Assembly (NCBI GenBank): GCA_009667805.1
Contig: CM019067.1
Span: 64,090,637 to 64,154,636, forward strand
Direction of reading: 5' to 3'
Length of the DNA stretch: 64,000 nucleotides
From: Leptobrachium leishanense
Lineage: Eukaryota > Chordata > Amphibia > Anura > Megophryidae
The stretch's first letter is position 1, and the number at the start of each line of letters is the position of its first letter. Below, piece after piece: positions 22,221 to 31,220 of the stretch. The translations under genes and the position numbers were made by a program. The notes below the pieces were generated by a model, which was given only the letters and a program-made list of their open reading frames with translations, did no database searches and was not told where the DNA came from.

Positions 22221-24944
22221 AGTTGACATGGAGGCTGCATTAGATGCTTTGGCAGTAGGGATGAGCTGTACGGTTTGATCAGTTTGGAGTCCGATTCGAA
22301 TATCGGCAGTTCGAACGTTCGCGAACTTCAAACTTTTGGCGTGTTCGGTTCGAGTTCGAATTTTTTTTAAAAAAAAAGTATAAAAAATGCTTAAGAAATA
22401 CTAAAAATCTATAAATAAAGAGACTCTTTACTGCAGAATATTATAAGCAACGGTTTATTAGATATTGAATTAAAAACTAATGTCTAGTGCAAAGATTCTC
22501 ACCTCTAAATGACCTGTGCTCTCAAACGGCATAAATAACAGGTGTTTAATTAGTGTTTGGAAATAACATGTGCTTCTAATTAGTCCGGTCTCGTGAATTT
22601 GATACATTGTATGCAGACTGGAAGTGCTAGGTGTCGTGTGTGGGTCTGTGATGGCGATGTTTCCATACATCCTACAAATCCGCCACTTCACGGGCAGGTT
22701 ATGGGGACCTCCTAGGCACGATATTTGAAGGAATTTTTCGTTTTTATTTTTAGCCCTTATTTTATGGAAAACTCACTGTTCATTTAACAACTTTCACTGC
22801 TGAGGCATTTCACCGCTGTGTGCTGAGCTAATTTTTACCGCTTTCGCTCATCATGTTTAAACGCAATTTGAAGCCACATTTTATTATACGACCCAGACAT
22901 ATTATATATCGTTCTTTCCGTCAGACTCAGCAGATTCATAATATATCATTTTTATATGTATACGTCATGTTCTGCCTGTATATTATAACAAAAAATGCAA
23001 TAAAACTTGAATTTGTAATCATCTGCAGAGTGTAAAGTGTTTTTTTCACCTTTTATCACATGAACATTTGTGGTTATATTTTCTATGGGGTGCGCTTGTA
23101 CAATGGGGGACGTATTAAATTTTTTGGGGGGAATTATGTGATTTTTAGAAAACGCACACCATAGAAAAAATCATTAGTGCAGCATCATTGTTCACATTAT
23201 AATTAAAATGTGAACAATATTGCTGCATTAATAAAAACACACAAAAAAAATACATGTTTTTTTATTTTTTTACTTTATACCTGGTCATGTTGGGTATCAT
23301 TCGAAAGGCCATGCTCAGGCCTTTCGATTGACACCCTCCATGACCCCCTAGCTGCCACGGTTCTGGAGATATGAACCCCCTATCTCCAACAGGGGATTCC
23401 AGGCAGCTAAGGGTTCCCGGCTATCTGATGTCATCACGCTATGCGTGAGGATGTCAGGCAGTGAGGGGGACCCGGGGGTGGAGCCGCCATCCAAGATGGC
23501 GGCCCCCACCGGAGCTAGGCCGCACTTCGGCGCCGCAAGGGGTTAAAGCCAGGTACTGCTTAAAAGGGGAGACTCTCACCTTTTAAGTGCCTGGCTTCTT
23601 TTTGTGGGACCTCCCGATTGGGAGGGATCCGAACGGATCCCCCCTCCCTTCCAGGCGATCTCCCGGCATTGCTCATGGCGCGATGATGTCATTTACGTTG
23701 GGAGGAGCTTGACTTCAGGATGTTGAAGTCAGAATGCCGCGGGACCCCGGACAGAGAGGTGAGTATCTCCGCCGGGGGTCCCGCAAAGCTGATGACATGT
23801 GGGACACGTCCAACTCAACATACAGCGGGAGTAACCGAGGATGTGTCCCACACGTCGTCAGCAGTAGGGATGAGCTGAACACTCCCAGAGTTCGGTTGGA
23901 GCCCGAACCCGAACATCCCATGCAAGTCAATGGGGCTGAAAATTCGGTTTTTTAGAGTGCCCTGCAAGAGGGCATATATGCTACATATTTGCCATAAAAG
24001 GTGTATGGGGGTCCGGGTAGTGCCCTGGGGGACAGGAAACAAGGACAAAAAGTTTTAAAAAAAACGTTTTTAAAGGGACAGTGAGTTTTTCATGAAATAA
24101 GGGATAAAAATAAAAACGAAAAATTCCTTCAAATATCGTGCCTAGGAGGTCCCCATAACCTGCCCGTGAAGTGGCGGATTTCTAGGATGTATAGAAACAC
24201 TTAAAGACAAAAAAATGACGTTTCATATGACGGTAAATGCTTTTCCTTTAATCTATCCATAAACGACTGCTTGGGGCGGCAGCCTGTATGAAAAGACATT
24301 TTAGGATGCGCAGAACAAGTTTAGTGGTTTTTTTGGCTAAATTATTGTGAAACTTATACAGGCTTTGGATGAAAGTAACAATAGGTGCTTTAAAATTGGG
24401 CTTATAGCGTCGGCAACAGTGCCGTCACACCGTAACCCCTCTGAGGATATGAATCTGATACAGGCGTCAATGGCAGTGCACCCAGATATTGTGCCTTTAG
24501 TGCCAGGCATGCAAGTACTATCATACAGTAACCCCTCTTTGGTATTGTGGAAGAGTGCAGGGGTGGACCATGCGGTCCTATATTAAAAAGATATGAATCT
24601 GGGAATGGGCGTCAGTGCACCCAGATATTCTGCCTTTGGTGCAAGACTGCCAGGCCAGCAAGTATCATCATACAGTAACCCCTCTGTGGTATGGTGGAAG
24701 AGTGCAGGGGTGGACCATGTGGTTCTATATTGAAAAGTTTTTGATCTGGTAATGGGCGTCAGTGCACCCAGATATTGTGCCTTTAAAGCCAGGCCAGCAA
24801 GTGTCATCAGACAGTAACCCCTCTGTAGTATTGTGGAAGAGTGCAGGGGTGGACCATGTGGTCCTATATTGAAAAGTGTTTTTTTTTATCTGTTAATGGG
24901 CGTCAGTGCACCCAGATATTGTGCCTTTAATGCCAGGCCATCAA
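22221..24944 (-). other. Inverted segment inside the hAT nest (GTAC to GTAC)
   Basis: GTAC at 22217-22220 and at 24945-24948 bound the segment. Read as its reverse complement, 22221-24944 supplies in order the A2 right end, octamer CTGCTGAC, the TTAA-1a body, TTAA, the B left-type end, octamer CTGCCAAA and 27 bp of the A transposase gene. Each piece then abuts its proper partner, and A reads SNAASMSTVPAGPSSQCD in frame across the join. At present 22226-22255 is the reverse complement of 22088-22115 plus its flank, a local sign of the flip. This could be a real inversion or an assembly flip. Confidence 0.82.
24427..24944. repeat. Subterminal repeats of the A2 right end (about 140-bp units)
   Basis: GTAACCCCTCT recurs at about 24433, 24529, 24677 and 24814, each followed by GGTATTGTGGAAGAGTGCAG, a GGTGGACCATG-GGTCCTATATT block, GGGCGTCAGTGCACCCAGAT and ATTGTGCCTTTA. 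Inverse copies lie at 27415-27760 in A and at 39370-39560. They sit about 550-1080 bp from the terminus. A role as transposase-binding sites is inferred. Confidence 0.8.
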
Positions 24945-27370
24945 GTACCAGCAGGTCCTTCCTCACAATGTGACATCATCCCAGTAGCTGAAGATTTACG
25001 AAGTCAGATTATGTTGCTGCAGCTCCAGTGACGAGGAGATAGGGGGTGATGACAATGATGATGAGGTCACTGACTCCGCCTGGGTGCCTGATCGAACAGA
25101 GGAGTCAAGTGAGGAGGAGGAGGAGGCACAATAAACACGAGGCACAACGTCCTCTATGACCAACCGTAGCACTAGCCAGTCCAAGGCATCAGATGTCAGA
25201 GCTGCTCAGGTGCAGAGCGCTGTTGTCGCAAAGCACATATCCAGGAACTCTGCTGTCTGGGAGTTCTTTAAGAAATGTGCAAAAGACCGCACCGTTGGTA
25301 TTTGTAATCTATGTCAGATGAGGCTCAAGCATGGGAAAGACACCGGACGCTTGGGTACCACGTGCTTGAGGTGACATATGACCACCTGCCATGCATCCCG
25401 TTGGCGCAAATCTTTGTGTAGGTCCTCCTCATCTGTCTCTACTCCCACTATTTGTCCTGCCATGTCATTGACTCCAACCTCCACTGACAGGAATGATGCA
25501 ACAGTAATGGATGTACCAAGTCCTTCCTCACAATGTGACAGGATCCCATCAGTTGAAGATTTACGCAGTCAGATTACGTTGCCCCAGCTGCTGCAGCGTA
25601 AGAAAAAATATAGTCCCAACCATCCCCAGACACAGCATCTAAATGTCTTCTTAGCAAAATTACTCGCATTGCAGCTGCTGCCTTTCCAGCTGGTGGACTC
25701 TGCTTCCTTCCGTGAATTTGCTGAATGTGCTGTACCACAGTGGCATGTTCCAAAACGCCATTTCTTTTCACGGAAGGCCATTCCAGCACTATACCAGCAC
25801 GTGGAAGACAATGTTATGGAGTCATTGGGAAAGGCAGTCAGCAGCAAGGTGCATGTGACTTTAGACACGTGGTCCAGCAAGGACAGGGCCGTTACATTTC
25901 TTTCATGGCACACTTGGTAACTCTGATTGCAGCTGGTAGGGATCCAAGATGGGGCTCTGTGCTGGAGCTTGTTCATCCACCACGCCTCCAGAAAGCTGCT
26001 TGTATGAGGTCTGTCTGCTCCACCACCATCTCTCCCTCTTCCTCCTCCTCCTCCTTCTCTGTCTCTGGCGAAGTGGCAGTTAAACCGACGTGTGGCAGGC
26101 GCTATGCAATGGCTCAAGCAAAAAGATGCCATAGTGTGCTTGAGCTGGTTTGTTTAGGGGACAGGAGCCACACCGGGCCAGAAACTCTGTCAGCTCTGCA
26201 GGGGCAGGTGCAGAGGTGGTTAACACCACACCAGTTTCAGCTGGGAATGGTCATCTGTGATAATGGCAGCAACCTTCTCTCCGCCCTATGCCAGGGTAAA
26301 TTGACGCATGTACCATGCCTAGCACACGTCCTAAATCTGGTGGTACAGCATTTCCTAACCAGGTACCCAGTGCTGGCAGAGCTTCTCAGCCAGGCCAGAA
26401 AAGTCTGCAGCCACTTCAGACGGTCATTCCCAGCAAGTGTTCGCCTGGCAGAAATTCAAAGAGAATTCCACCTTCCCACAAACCGTCTGATCTGTGACAT
26501 GCCCACCAGGTGTAACTCGACATTAGCAATGCTGCAGCGTCTGCACAAGCAGCAGAGGGCCATCAACGAGTACCTGTGTGAGTATGGCACAAGGACAGGT
26601 TCAGGTCAACTTGTTTTTTTTCCCCCCGCAGTGGCTGATGATCAAGGATGCATGCACTGTACTGTCACCATTTGAGGAGGCAACAAGGATGGTGAGCAGG
26701 GACAGTGCATGCATCAGTGACACAATTCCTTTAGTGTTCCTGCTGGAGCACACTCTGTGGGGAATTATAGATGTGGCTCTAGAGGCAGAGCAGCGGGAGG
26801 AAGAGGAGGCCTTCCCTAGCTCTCAAGGCCCCAGTCTTTCCGCAGACAGCATTCCAGCGGGTCCTCCTCAGATCAGACAGGAGGAGGATGAGGAGGAGGA
26901 GGAGGAATATTTATGTAGTGGGGCATTAAAGGTGGGGATTCCTCAAGGGAGGGTTTTGTGTGCCCAGAAACCCAAGGACTAGTACGTGGCTGGGAGGAGG
27001 AAGTGCACGATGGGGTCATCCTCATTGACCAGGAAGACTCGGAAGCTAATGCCACCTCCAACCTACGCTGCATGGGCTCCCTTATCCTGCAAAGCCTGCT
27101 AAAGGACCCCAGGATTCATGCTATCAAGGAGAGGGATCATTACTGGTTGGCAAGCCTTCTTGATTCACGATACAAGGGTAAAGTTGCAGAGCTCATCCTG
27201 CCCGCAAAAAGGGAGGACAGGATGAAAAAACTTGAGTACGCTCTAAAGCGATGTTCAGTGCCGCTTTAGGTTTTGTCACAGACAAAAGAGTGCATCTGTC
27301 CACCGACTCTGTAGACCGGCTGACATTTATAAAAATGAATCAGTCCTGGATCAGCAGCTATCAATACTGA
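24945..27370 (+). pseudogene. hAT A transposase, main body (BED finger, RNase H-like core, C-terminus), broken
   Basis: An acidic linker (about 25020-25130) ends in an in-frame TAA. A BED finger follows from W at 25258: WEFFKKC...ICNLCQ. The codon before HM-T-T-C-H is TGA (25372-25374), likely CGA to TGA by CpG decay. The first catalytic D is in VTLDTWSS (25864-25866), the second in CDNGSN (26259-26261), followed by HVPCLAHVLNLVV. PTRCNST has C for the usual W (26511). PFEEATRMVSRD and LLDSRYKGKVAELILP mark the helical insert and distal core. Frameshifts: about 25893, about 26622 (T/C run), about 26955. Near 27262 the frame jumps to MFSAALGFVTDKRVHLSTDSVDRLTF, so the S-E-R part of the dimerisation block is deleted. 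It cannot be active. Confidence 0.92.
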
Positions 27371-27414
27371 CGTAACGGAATAGATCGGGGATCTCTTCTG
27401 CATTCACAAACCCT

Positions 27415-27760
27415 CCACCACTGCACTTTTACACAATACCACAAAGGGGTTACTGTGTGAAGGCACTTGCTGCCACCAAAGGCACAATATTTCGGTGCAC
27501 TGACACTGACACCTATATTACCCGATTTATATCATTTTAATTTTTTGGACCGCAGGGTCCAACCCTGCACTCTTCCACAATACCACAAAAGGGTTACGGT
27601 GTGAAGGCACTTGCTGCCACCAAAGGCAAAATATTTCAAAATATTTGGGTGCACTGACACTGACGCCTATATTACCCGATTTATATAATTTTAATTTTTT
27701 TGGACCGCAAGGTCCAACCCTGCACTCTTCCACAAAACCACAGAGGGGTTACGGTCTGAC
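27415..27760. repeat. Subterminal repeats of the A right end
   Basis: Two to three units of 140-160 bp read ACCACAAAGGGGTTACTGTG, AAGGCACTTGCTGCCACCAA, AGGCACAATATTTCGGTGCA and CCGATTTATAT-ATTTTAATT, followed by GGACCGCAGGGTCCAACCCT. They are the inverse of 24427-24944 and 39370-39560. Confidence 0.8.
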
Positions 27761-28390
27761 GGACACTAAAGGCCCAATTTAAAGCACCTATTGTTACTTT
27801 CATCCAAAGCCTGCATAAGTTTCACCATAATTTAGCCAAAAAATCACTAAACTTGTTCTGCGTGTCCTAAAATGTCTCCTCTTTTCATACAGGCTGCCGC
27901 CCCAAGCAGTTGTTTATGAATAGATTAAAGGAAAACCATTTACCGTCATTTGAAATATCATTTTTTTGTCTTTAAATGTTTCTATACATCCTACAAATCC
28001 GCCACTTCACGGGCAGGTTATGGGGACTTCCTAGGCACGATATTTAAAGGAATTTTTAGTTTTAATTTTTAACCCTTTTTTCATGGAAAACTCACTGGTC
28101 CTTTAAAAACTTTTTTTAACTTTTTTCCTTGTTTCCTGTCCCCCAGGGCACTACCCGGACCCGCATACACCTTTTATGGCAAATATCTTGCATATATGCC
28201 CTCTTGCAGGGCACTCTAAAAAAATCAAACTTTTGAGTCCCATTGACTTGCATTGAGTTCGGTTCGTGCTCGCGTTCAAACTCTTGAAATTGTTCGAGTT
28301 CGAATGCGGACCGAACACGGGGGTGTTCGACTCATCCTTATTGGGCACCTGTTACCCAAGTTATCTCGATCTCTGGAGTGGAGGGGTTAA

Positions 28391-28880
28391 ATTTACAACA
28401 AAGTTGGACTTCAGCCATTGGCATGCGCACAGAGTGTACCTGTTGGTTGAAGGGTTCATTTTTGACCTCCTATATTGAAATTGTAGATATTCCTTATCTG
28501 GTTCATGAGAAATTGCATGAACATTGAGTGTATCACTGCATAATCATTTGTTATTCCTAACTAAAAATAACTGTTTGGGTGCACTAATGAAACAGGCTGT
28601 GATCACCATTGACCATAGCCCATAAAGTTTACAATTGTTAAGTTACAAATAGCAAAAAAAAATTGGTAAATCTTTTCAATACGAGTCATTTTGCCCACTC
28701 GACTAAGTGACTGGAGTATCAGCATCATTATGGAGAGCCAATCAGACAACACTCTTGCCTTCTGTAACACAACACCCACAAAGCCATGAGATGGGAGCGT
28801 CTGGTGATAGGCCGACGTCACTTACAGTCTCAGAGGAACCTAATCACCCTTGCCATATGCTGGTTTTATAAATCTCCCTC
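28391..28880. other. Low-copy sequence, no gene seen
   Basis: Nothing beyond plain AT-rich sequence between the nested block and the LINE fragment. Confidence 0.5.
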
Positions 28881-28886
28881 ACTAAA

Positions 28887-29526
28887 ATGTACAGAGGGGT
28901 TTGGCTTAAGAGCTTTTCTGGGAAGTTACCACCCAACCTGAATAGTCTGCTTCCCCTAGCAGTTCCCTCATCCTATAACCTGCGATCCAGGACCAGCAAG
29001 TGGCTTGATCCTCATTTTCCTACAGAGCACCGTAATTATGGAATAACCTCCCAGACGCCATCAAATCTTCCCCCAGTCTAAAGACCCTTAAGAGCTCCCT
29101 ATTAACATACCTCAATACGGAATGCACCTGTGAACATGTAACATACGGGGTTAATCAGAGAGCGTGAAAAGCAGGAGAATGACTGGAGAATGAAAAATTG
29201 TAGGTCAAAATAGCCGATTTGGAAAGTGAGATGAAAGGGAGAATTTTTCTGGTTTGGCTATTTTGACCTAGAATTTTTCATTCTCCAGTCATTCTCCTGA
29301 GTTTCACGCTCTCTGAATAACCCTGATAGTGAATATATTTCCTACATATTTATTTTCTGTTAATCTGTATATTTGTGTTTTGTTTTTAATATCTTGCATT
29401 TTATTACTTTCTATTTCTGTAACGACTGTAAAATTTCAATGTTCTTGAACCCAGGACATACTTGAAAACTAGAGAAATCTTAATGTATCCTTCCTGGTAA
29501 AATGCTTTATTAATAAATAAATAAAG
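28887..29526 (+). pseudogene. L2/CR1-like LINE: reverse transcriptase C-terminus and 3' UTR
   Basis: YNLRSRTSKWLDPHFP followed, in a shifted frame, by LWNNLPDAIKSSPSLKTLKSSLLTYL is the conserved C-terminal tail of L2/CR1-class ORF2 proteins (R-S-R...WN-LP...L-K--L). The 3' UTR is interrupted by a hairpin MITE (29148-29323) and ends at 29451-29526 with CAGGACATACTTGAAAAC, CTTAATGTATCCTTCCTGGT and AATAAATAAATAAA. That tail is the same as the SINE tails at 1614, 6194 and 61727. Truncated 5' and frameshifted. Confidence 0.8.
29148..29323. mobile_element. Hairpin MITE, GGGTTAATCAGAGAG ends
   Basis: About 75-bp arms fold back: GGGTTAATCAGAGAGCGTGAAA...GAATGACTGGAGAATGAAAAATT against its inverse ending GAATAACCC, with a short loop around GAAAGTGAGATGAAAGGG. 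Ends resemble 53664-54123 and 33848-34742 (GGGTTATTCAGAGAG), so one terminal family is likely. Non-coding. Confidence 0.82.
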
Positions 29527-29529
29527 TGT

Positions 29530-30468
29530 AGCCATTTTTTTTATTCATTCAGCCATATTTATGTATACAACCAATATGTGTATGTGAACTCATTGCAAAA
29601 TGTCACTGACAATGATCAGTAGTGCCAAAGTTAGCCCTGACTGCCCTAAATTTTCCATTTTTGGTTTGTACCCTTGTGAAGATATTGACGATTACTTGGG
29701 AAACGGATTGTTGAGCCATTATTCTATGTGCAATTAGCTCTGCTACTCAATGCTCAGCTCTTTTGGAATTGCTTTAACAGCCTTTGTTCTTGAAATAGAG
29801 TGAATCTAAAGCAACGTACAATAGGTTTGTCACAATTCTAATCTAAGCTTGTCTTGGTGAATTGGAATTTTATTGAGTTCAGTGACATTGTTACAGCTCG
29901 CAGATAATTATAAGTTTCAGATACAGTGGTAAAATGTTATTTAGCTGCCCACAGCAAAAATCAATGTTTTTTTTTTGTATTTCACTTTCAATTATCCAAT
30001 CTATCAATGAAATATGTCACTATACTTTTAATCGTGAGTTTCTAAATAGTCAGGTTATTTCAGGAAAAATCCAACATTATTATAAATGTGGAAAGATAAA
30101 TATGGAGAGAATGGAAAAAATATTTATTCTGTGAGGTACTACAGGACTTTACAATATTTTTGAAAGAAACAATTAACTCTTTCACTAACAGGTTTTTGTT
30201 GAAAAAAATCTTATAACATTTATTTGAAACCTATATTGCATAATTATCACCTAAATGAAGCCTACGATAACAATTTTGTACAAAGATGGTTTTCCTGAGA
30301 TAGATAATATATTAAAATAAAATGGTACACCTCCTTGCCTTTAAAAATGTCAGTAAATGTCGTTTAAGCTGTAATCACCCCCTCCAGTATTCTGATTTCT
30401 CATTCTTGCTCCTACCATATATCTCATAGCCCATTGACCTAGTTCCTTTCCCACGTGATGGCAGCACA
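29530..30468. other. Low-copy AT-rich sequence, no gene seen
   Basis: No repeat units shared with the rest of the window and no protein-like frame. Confidence 0.5.
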
Positions 30469-30473
30469 CAAAG

Positions 30474-31215
30474 GGCCATATTACAATCCTAACGCTAGCG
30501 CTCACCTGTGTGAGCGTTAGCGTTAGCTCGGGTGGCCCTATCGCGGGCACACCATATTACAATCTGAAAGGTTACCGGGTAAAAAGCTCGTTAGCGATTC
30601 GGAGCTTGCGCTTTTCAGTGCGAGCTTACTGTACCTTGTGCTTCCCATGTTAAGCATAGGGAGCGCAAAGTGTTAATTAGAATTAGGATTACAAAGTTCT
30701 AACGCTAATTACCGACATGGTGCAGGTTAACTCGTAAATTACCCACAGCTAGGCCCAGGTGCTAACAGATTCCGCTTCTGCAGAATCTGTCAGCACCAGC
30801 CGAAAATAAAACCAAAAATCGGATACGCACCTCTTATCCCGCAGCAAGAAAAGTGGCTCCATTTGCCCCTTCTTGCCGCCAGGAGCAGAGAGAGACTGGG
30901 AAAAAAAGTGCCCCAATCTCCTTCTGTAGATCACTATGCCGACCTGCTGGATCTCGCAAGACGAGATCCTGCAAGTCATGTGACCGGCAGCGTTAGTCTC
31001 AATGGAGTCCTATGGACTCCGTGGAAGGGATGCTCACAGCTGCACTTAGCATTGCCCCGAGTATCCCCAGGCTTTACACCGGGTTAAGGTGCAGGCTGCT
31101 TGATTAGTGTCTGCACCGTAATATCAAGCTAAAACGGGGACGCTAAGGAGAAACCTGCAGGCGCAGGTCTTTCTCCTTAGCACCCCCATTTTAGCGTGAT
31201 GTTTGTATTATGGCC
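30474..31215. mobile_element. GGCC-ended element, exact 5-bp duplication CAAAG
   Basis: Begins GGCCATATTACAATCCTAAC and ends GTTTGTATTATGGCC. CAAAG flanks both sides (30469-30473 and 31216-31220). It is the best-preserved copy: AACGCTAGCGCTCAC arm, AGCATAGGGAGCGCAAAGTG, a TCTGCAGAATCTGTCAGCAC palindromic stretch, a middle with GGAGTCCTATGGACTCC, and ACGGGGACGCTAAGGAGAAA near the end. 742 bp, no coding sequence. Confidence 0.87.
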
Positions 31216-31220
31216 CAAAG

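Larger units (their letters stand above)
17488..22787 (-). mobile_element. hAT element B (non-autonomous), inserted in A, split and partly inverted
   Basis: Its right-type end TAGGGATGAGCCGAACACCC starts at 17488 after CTGCCAAA. Its left-type end, TAGGGATGAGCTGTACGG at 22256, follows TTTGGCAG (22248-22255), the reverse complement of that octamer. B therefore consists of 17488-17810, 20173-20290 and the reverse complement of 22256-22787, about 1 kb, and has no coding capacity. Hosts: element C at 17811-20164 and a TTAA type-1 element at TTAA 20291-20294 / 22784-22787. The octamer pairing depends on the inversion described under 22221-24944. Confidence 0.8.
20295..23856. mobile_element. TTAA element type 1, copy a (split by A2 and inverted in part)
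   Basis: TTAACCCCTTCACTGCTGAC begins at 20291 and is cut after CTGCTGAC (20303-20310) by hAT A2. The remaining body is 22788-23856 in inverted orientation, ending at the mutated right end CTTTCACTGCTGAGG beside TTAA 22784-22787. Both broken edges share the substitution C for G (CTGCTGAC rather than CTGCTGAG), which ties them to one insertion. The body is about 1.1 kb and similar to 46753-47990. Confidence 0.78.
20311..24944 (+). mobile_element. hAT element A2: internally deleted sister of A
   Basis: The left end TAGGGATGAGCTGTTCGGG at 20311 follows CTGCTGAC. The promoter, a 13-unit array and an N-terminal transposase frame run to 22220. The right end is the inverted segment 23865-24944, preceded by GTCAGCAG (23857-23864), the reverse complement of the left octamer. 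Joined, A2 is about 3 kb: the 5' half fused directly to the 3' subterminal repeats at ...CAAGTAC-TTGATGG, so the BED finger and catalytic domain are gone. It is a classic internal-deletion derivative. Confidence 0.82.
15919..28340 (+). mobile_element. hAT element A (autonomous type), 12.4 kb with nested insertions
   Basis: The left end TAGGGATGAGCTGTTCGG is at 15919 and the right end ...GACTCATCCTTA at 28340. ATGGGCAC (15911-15918) and TTGGGCAC (28341-28348) are the 8-bp duplication with one mismatch. Left to right: TTCG-rich terminus, CCAAT palindrome and TATA box, a 71-bp tandem array (16260-17065), ATG at 17223, N-terminal transposase to 17487, a nest of other elements, transposase body 24945-27370, about 140-bp subterminal repeats, and the right end. 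Native length without insertions is about 5 kb. The insertions and one inversion are listed separately. Confidence 0.9.
15678..28386. mobile_element. TTAA element type 2, outermost shell of a 12.7-kb nest
   Basis: TTAA at 15674-15677 is followed by CCCATTCACTAC...GTGATTTTCCC, and the family end ATCTCGATCTCTGGAGTGGAGGGG precedes TTAA at 28387-28390. An uninterrupted relative spans 46665-48358 (apart from its own insert) and ends GAGATATCTC-AATCTCTGTAGTGAATGGGTTAA. Joining 15678-15918 to 28349-28386 rebuilds the element. TTAA duplication and CCC ends suggest piggyBac-like mobilisation (inference); there is no coding sequence. Confidence 0.78.

Noticed and set aside
23865..28340. A single 4.5-kb hAT element with right-type ends on both sides
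   Set aside because: My first reading. The flanking octamers do not match each other; they match 20303-20310 (inverted) and 15911-15918 instead, which led to the nested-plus-inversion model.
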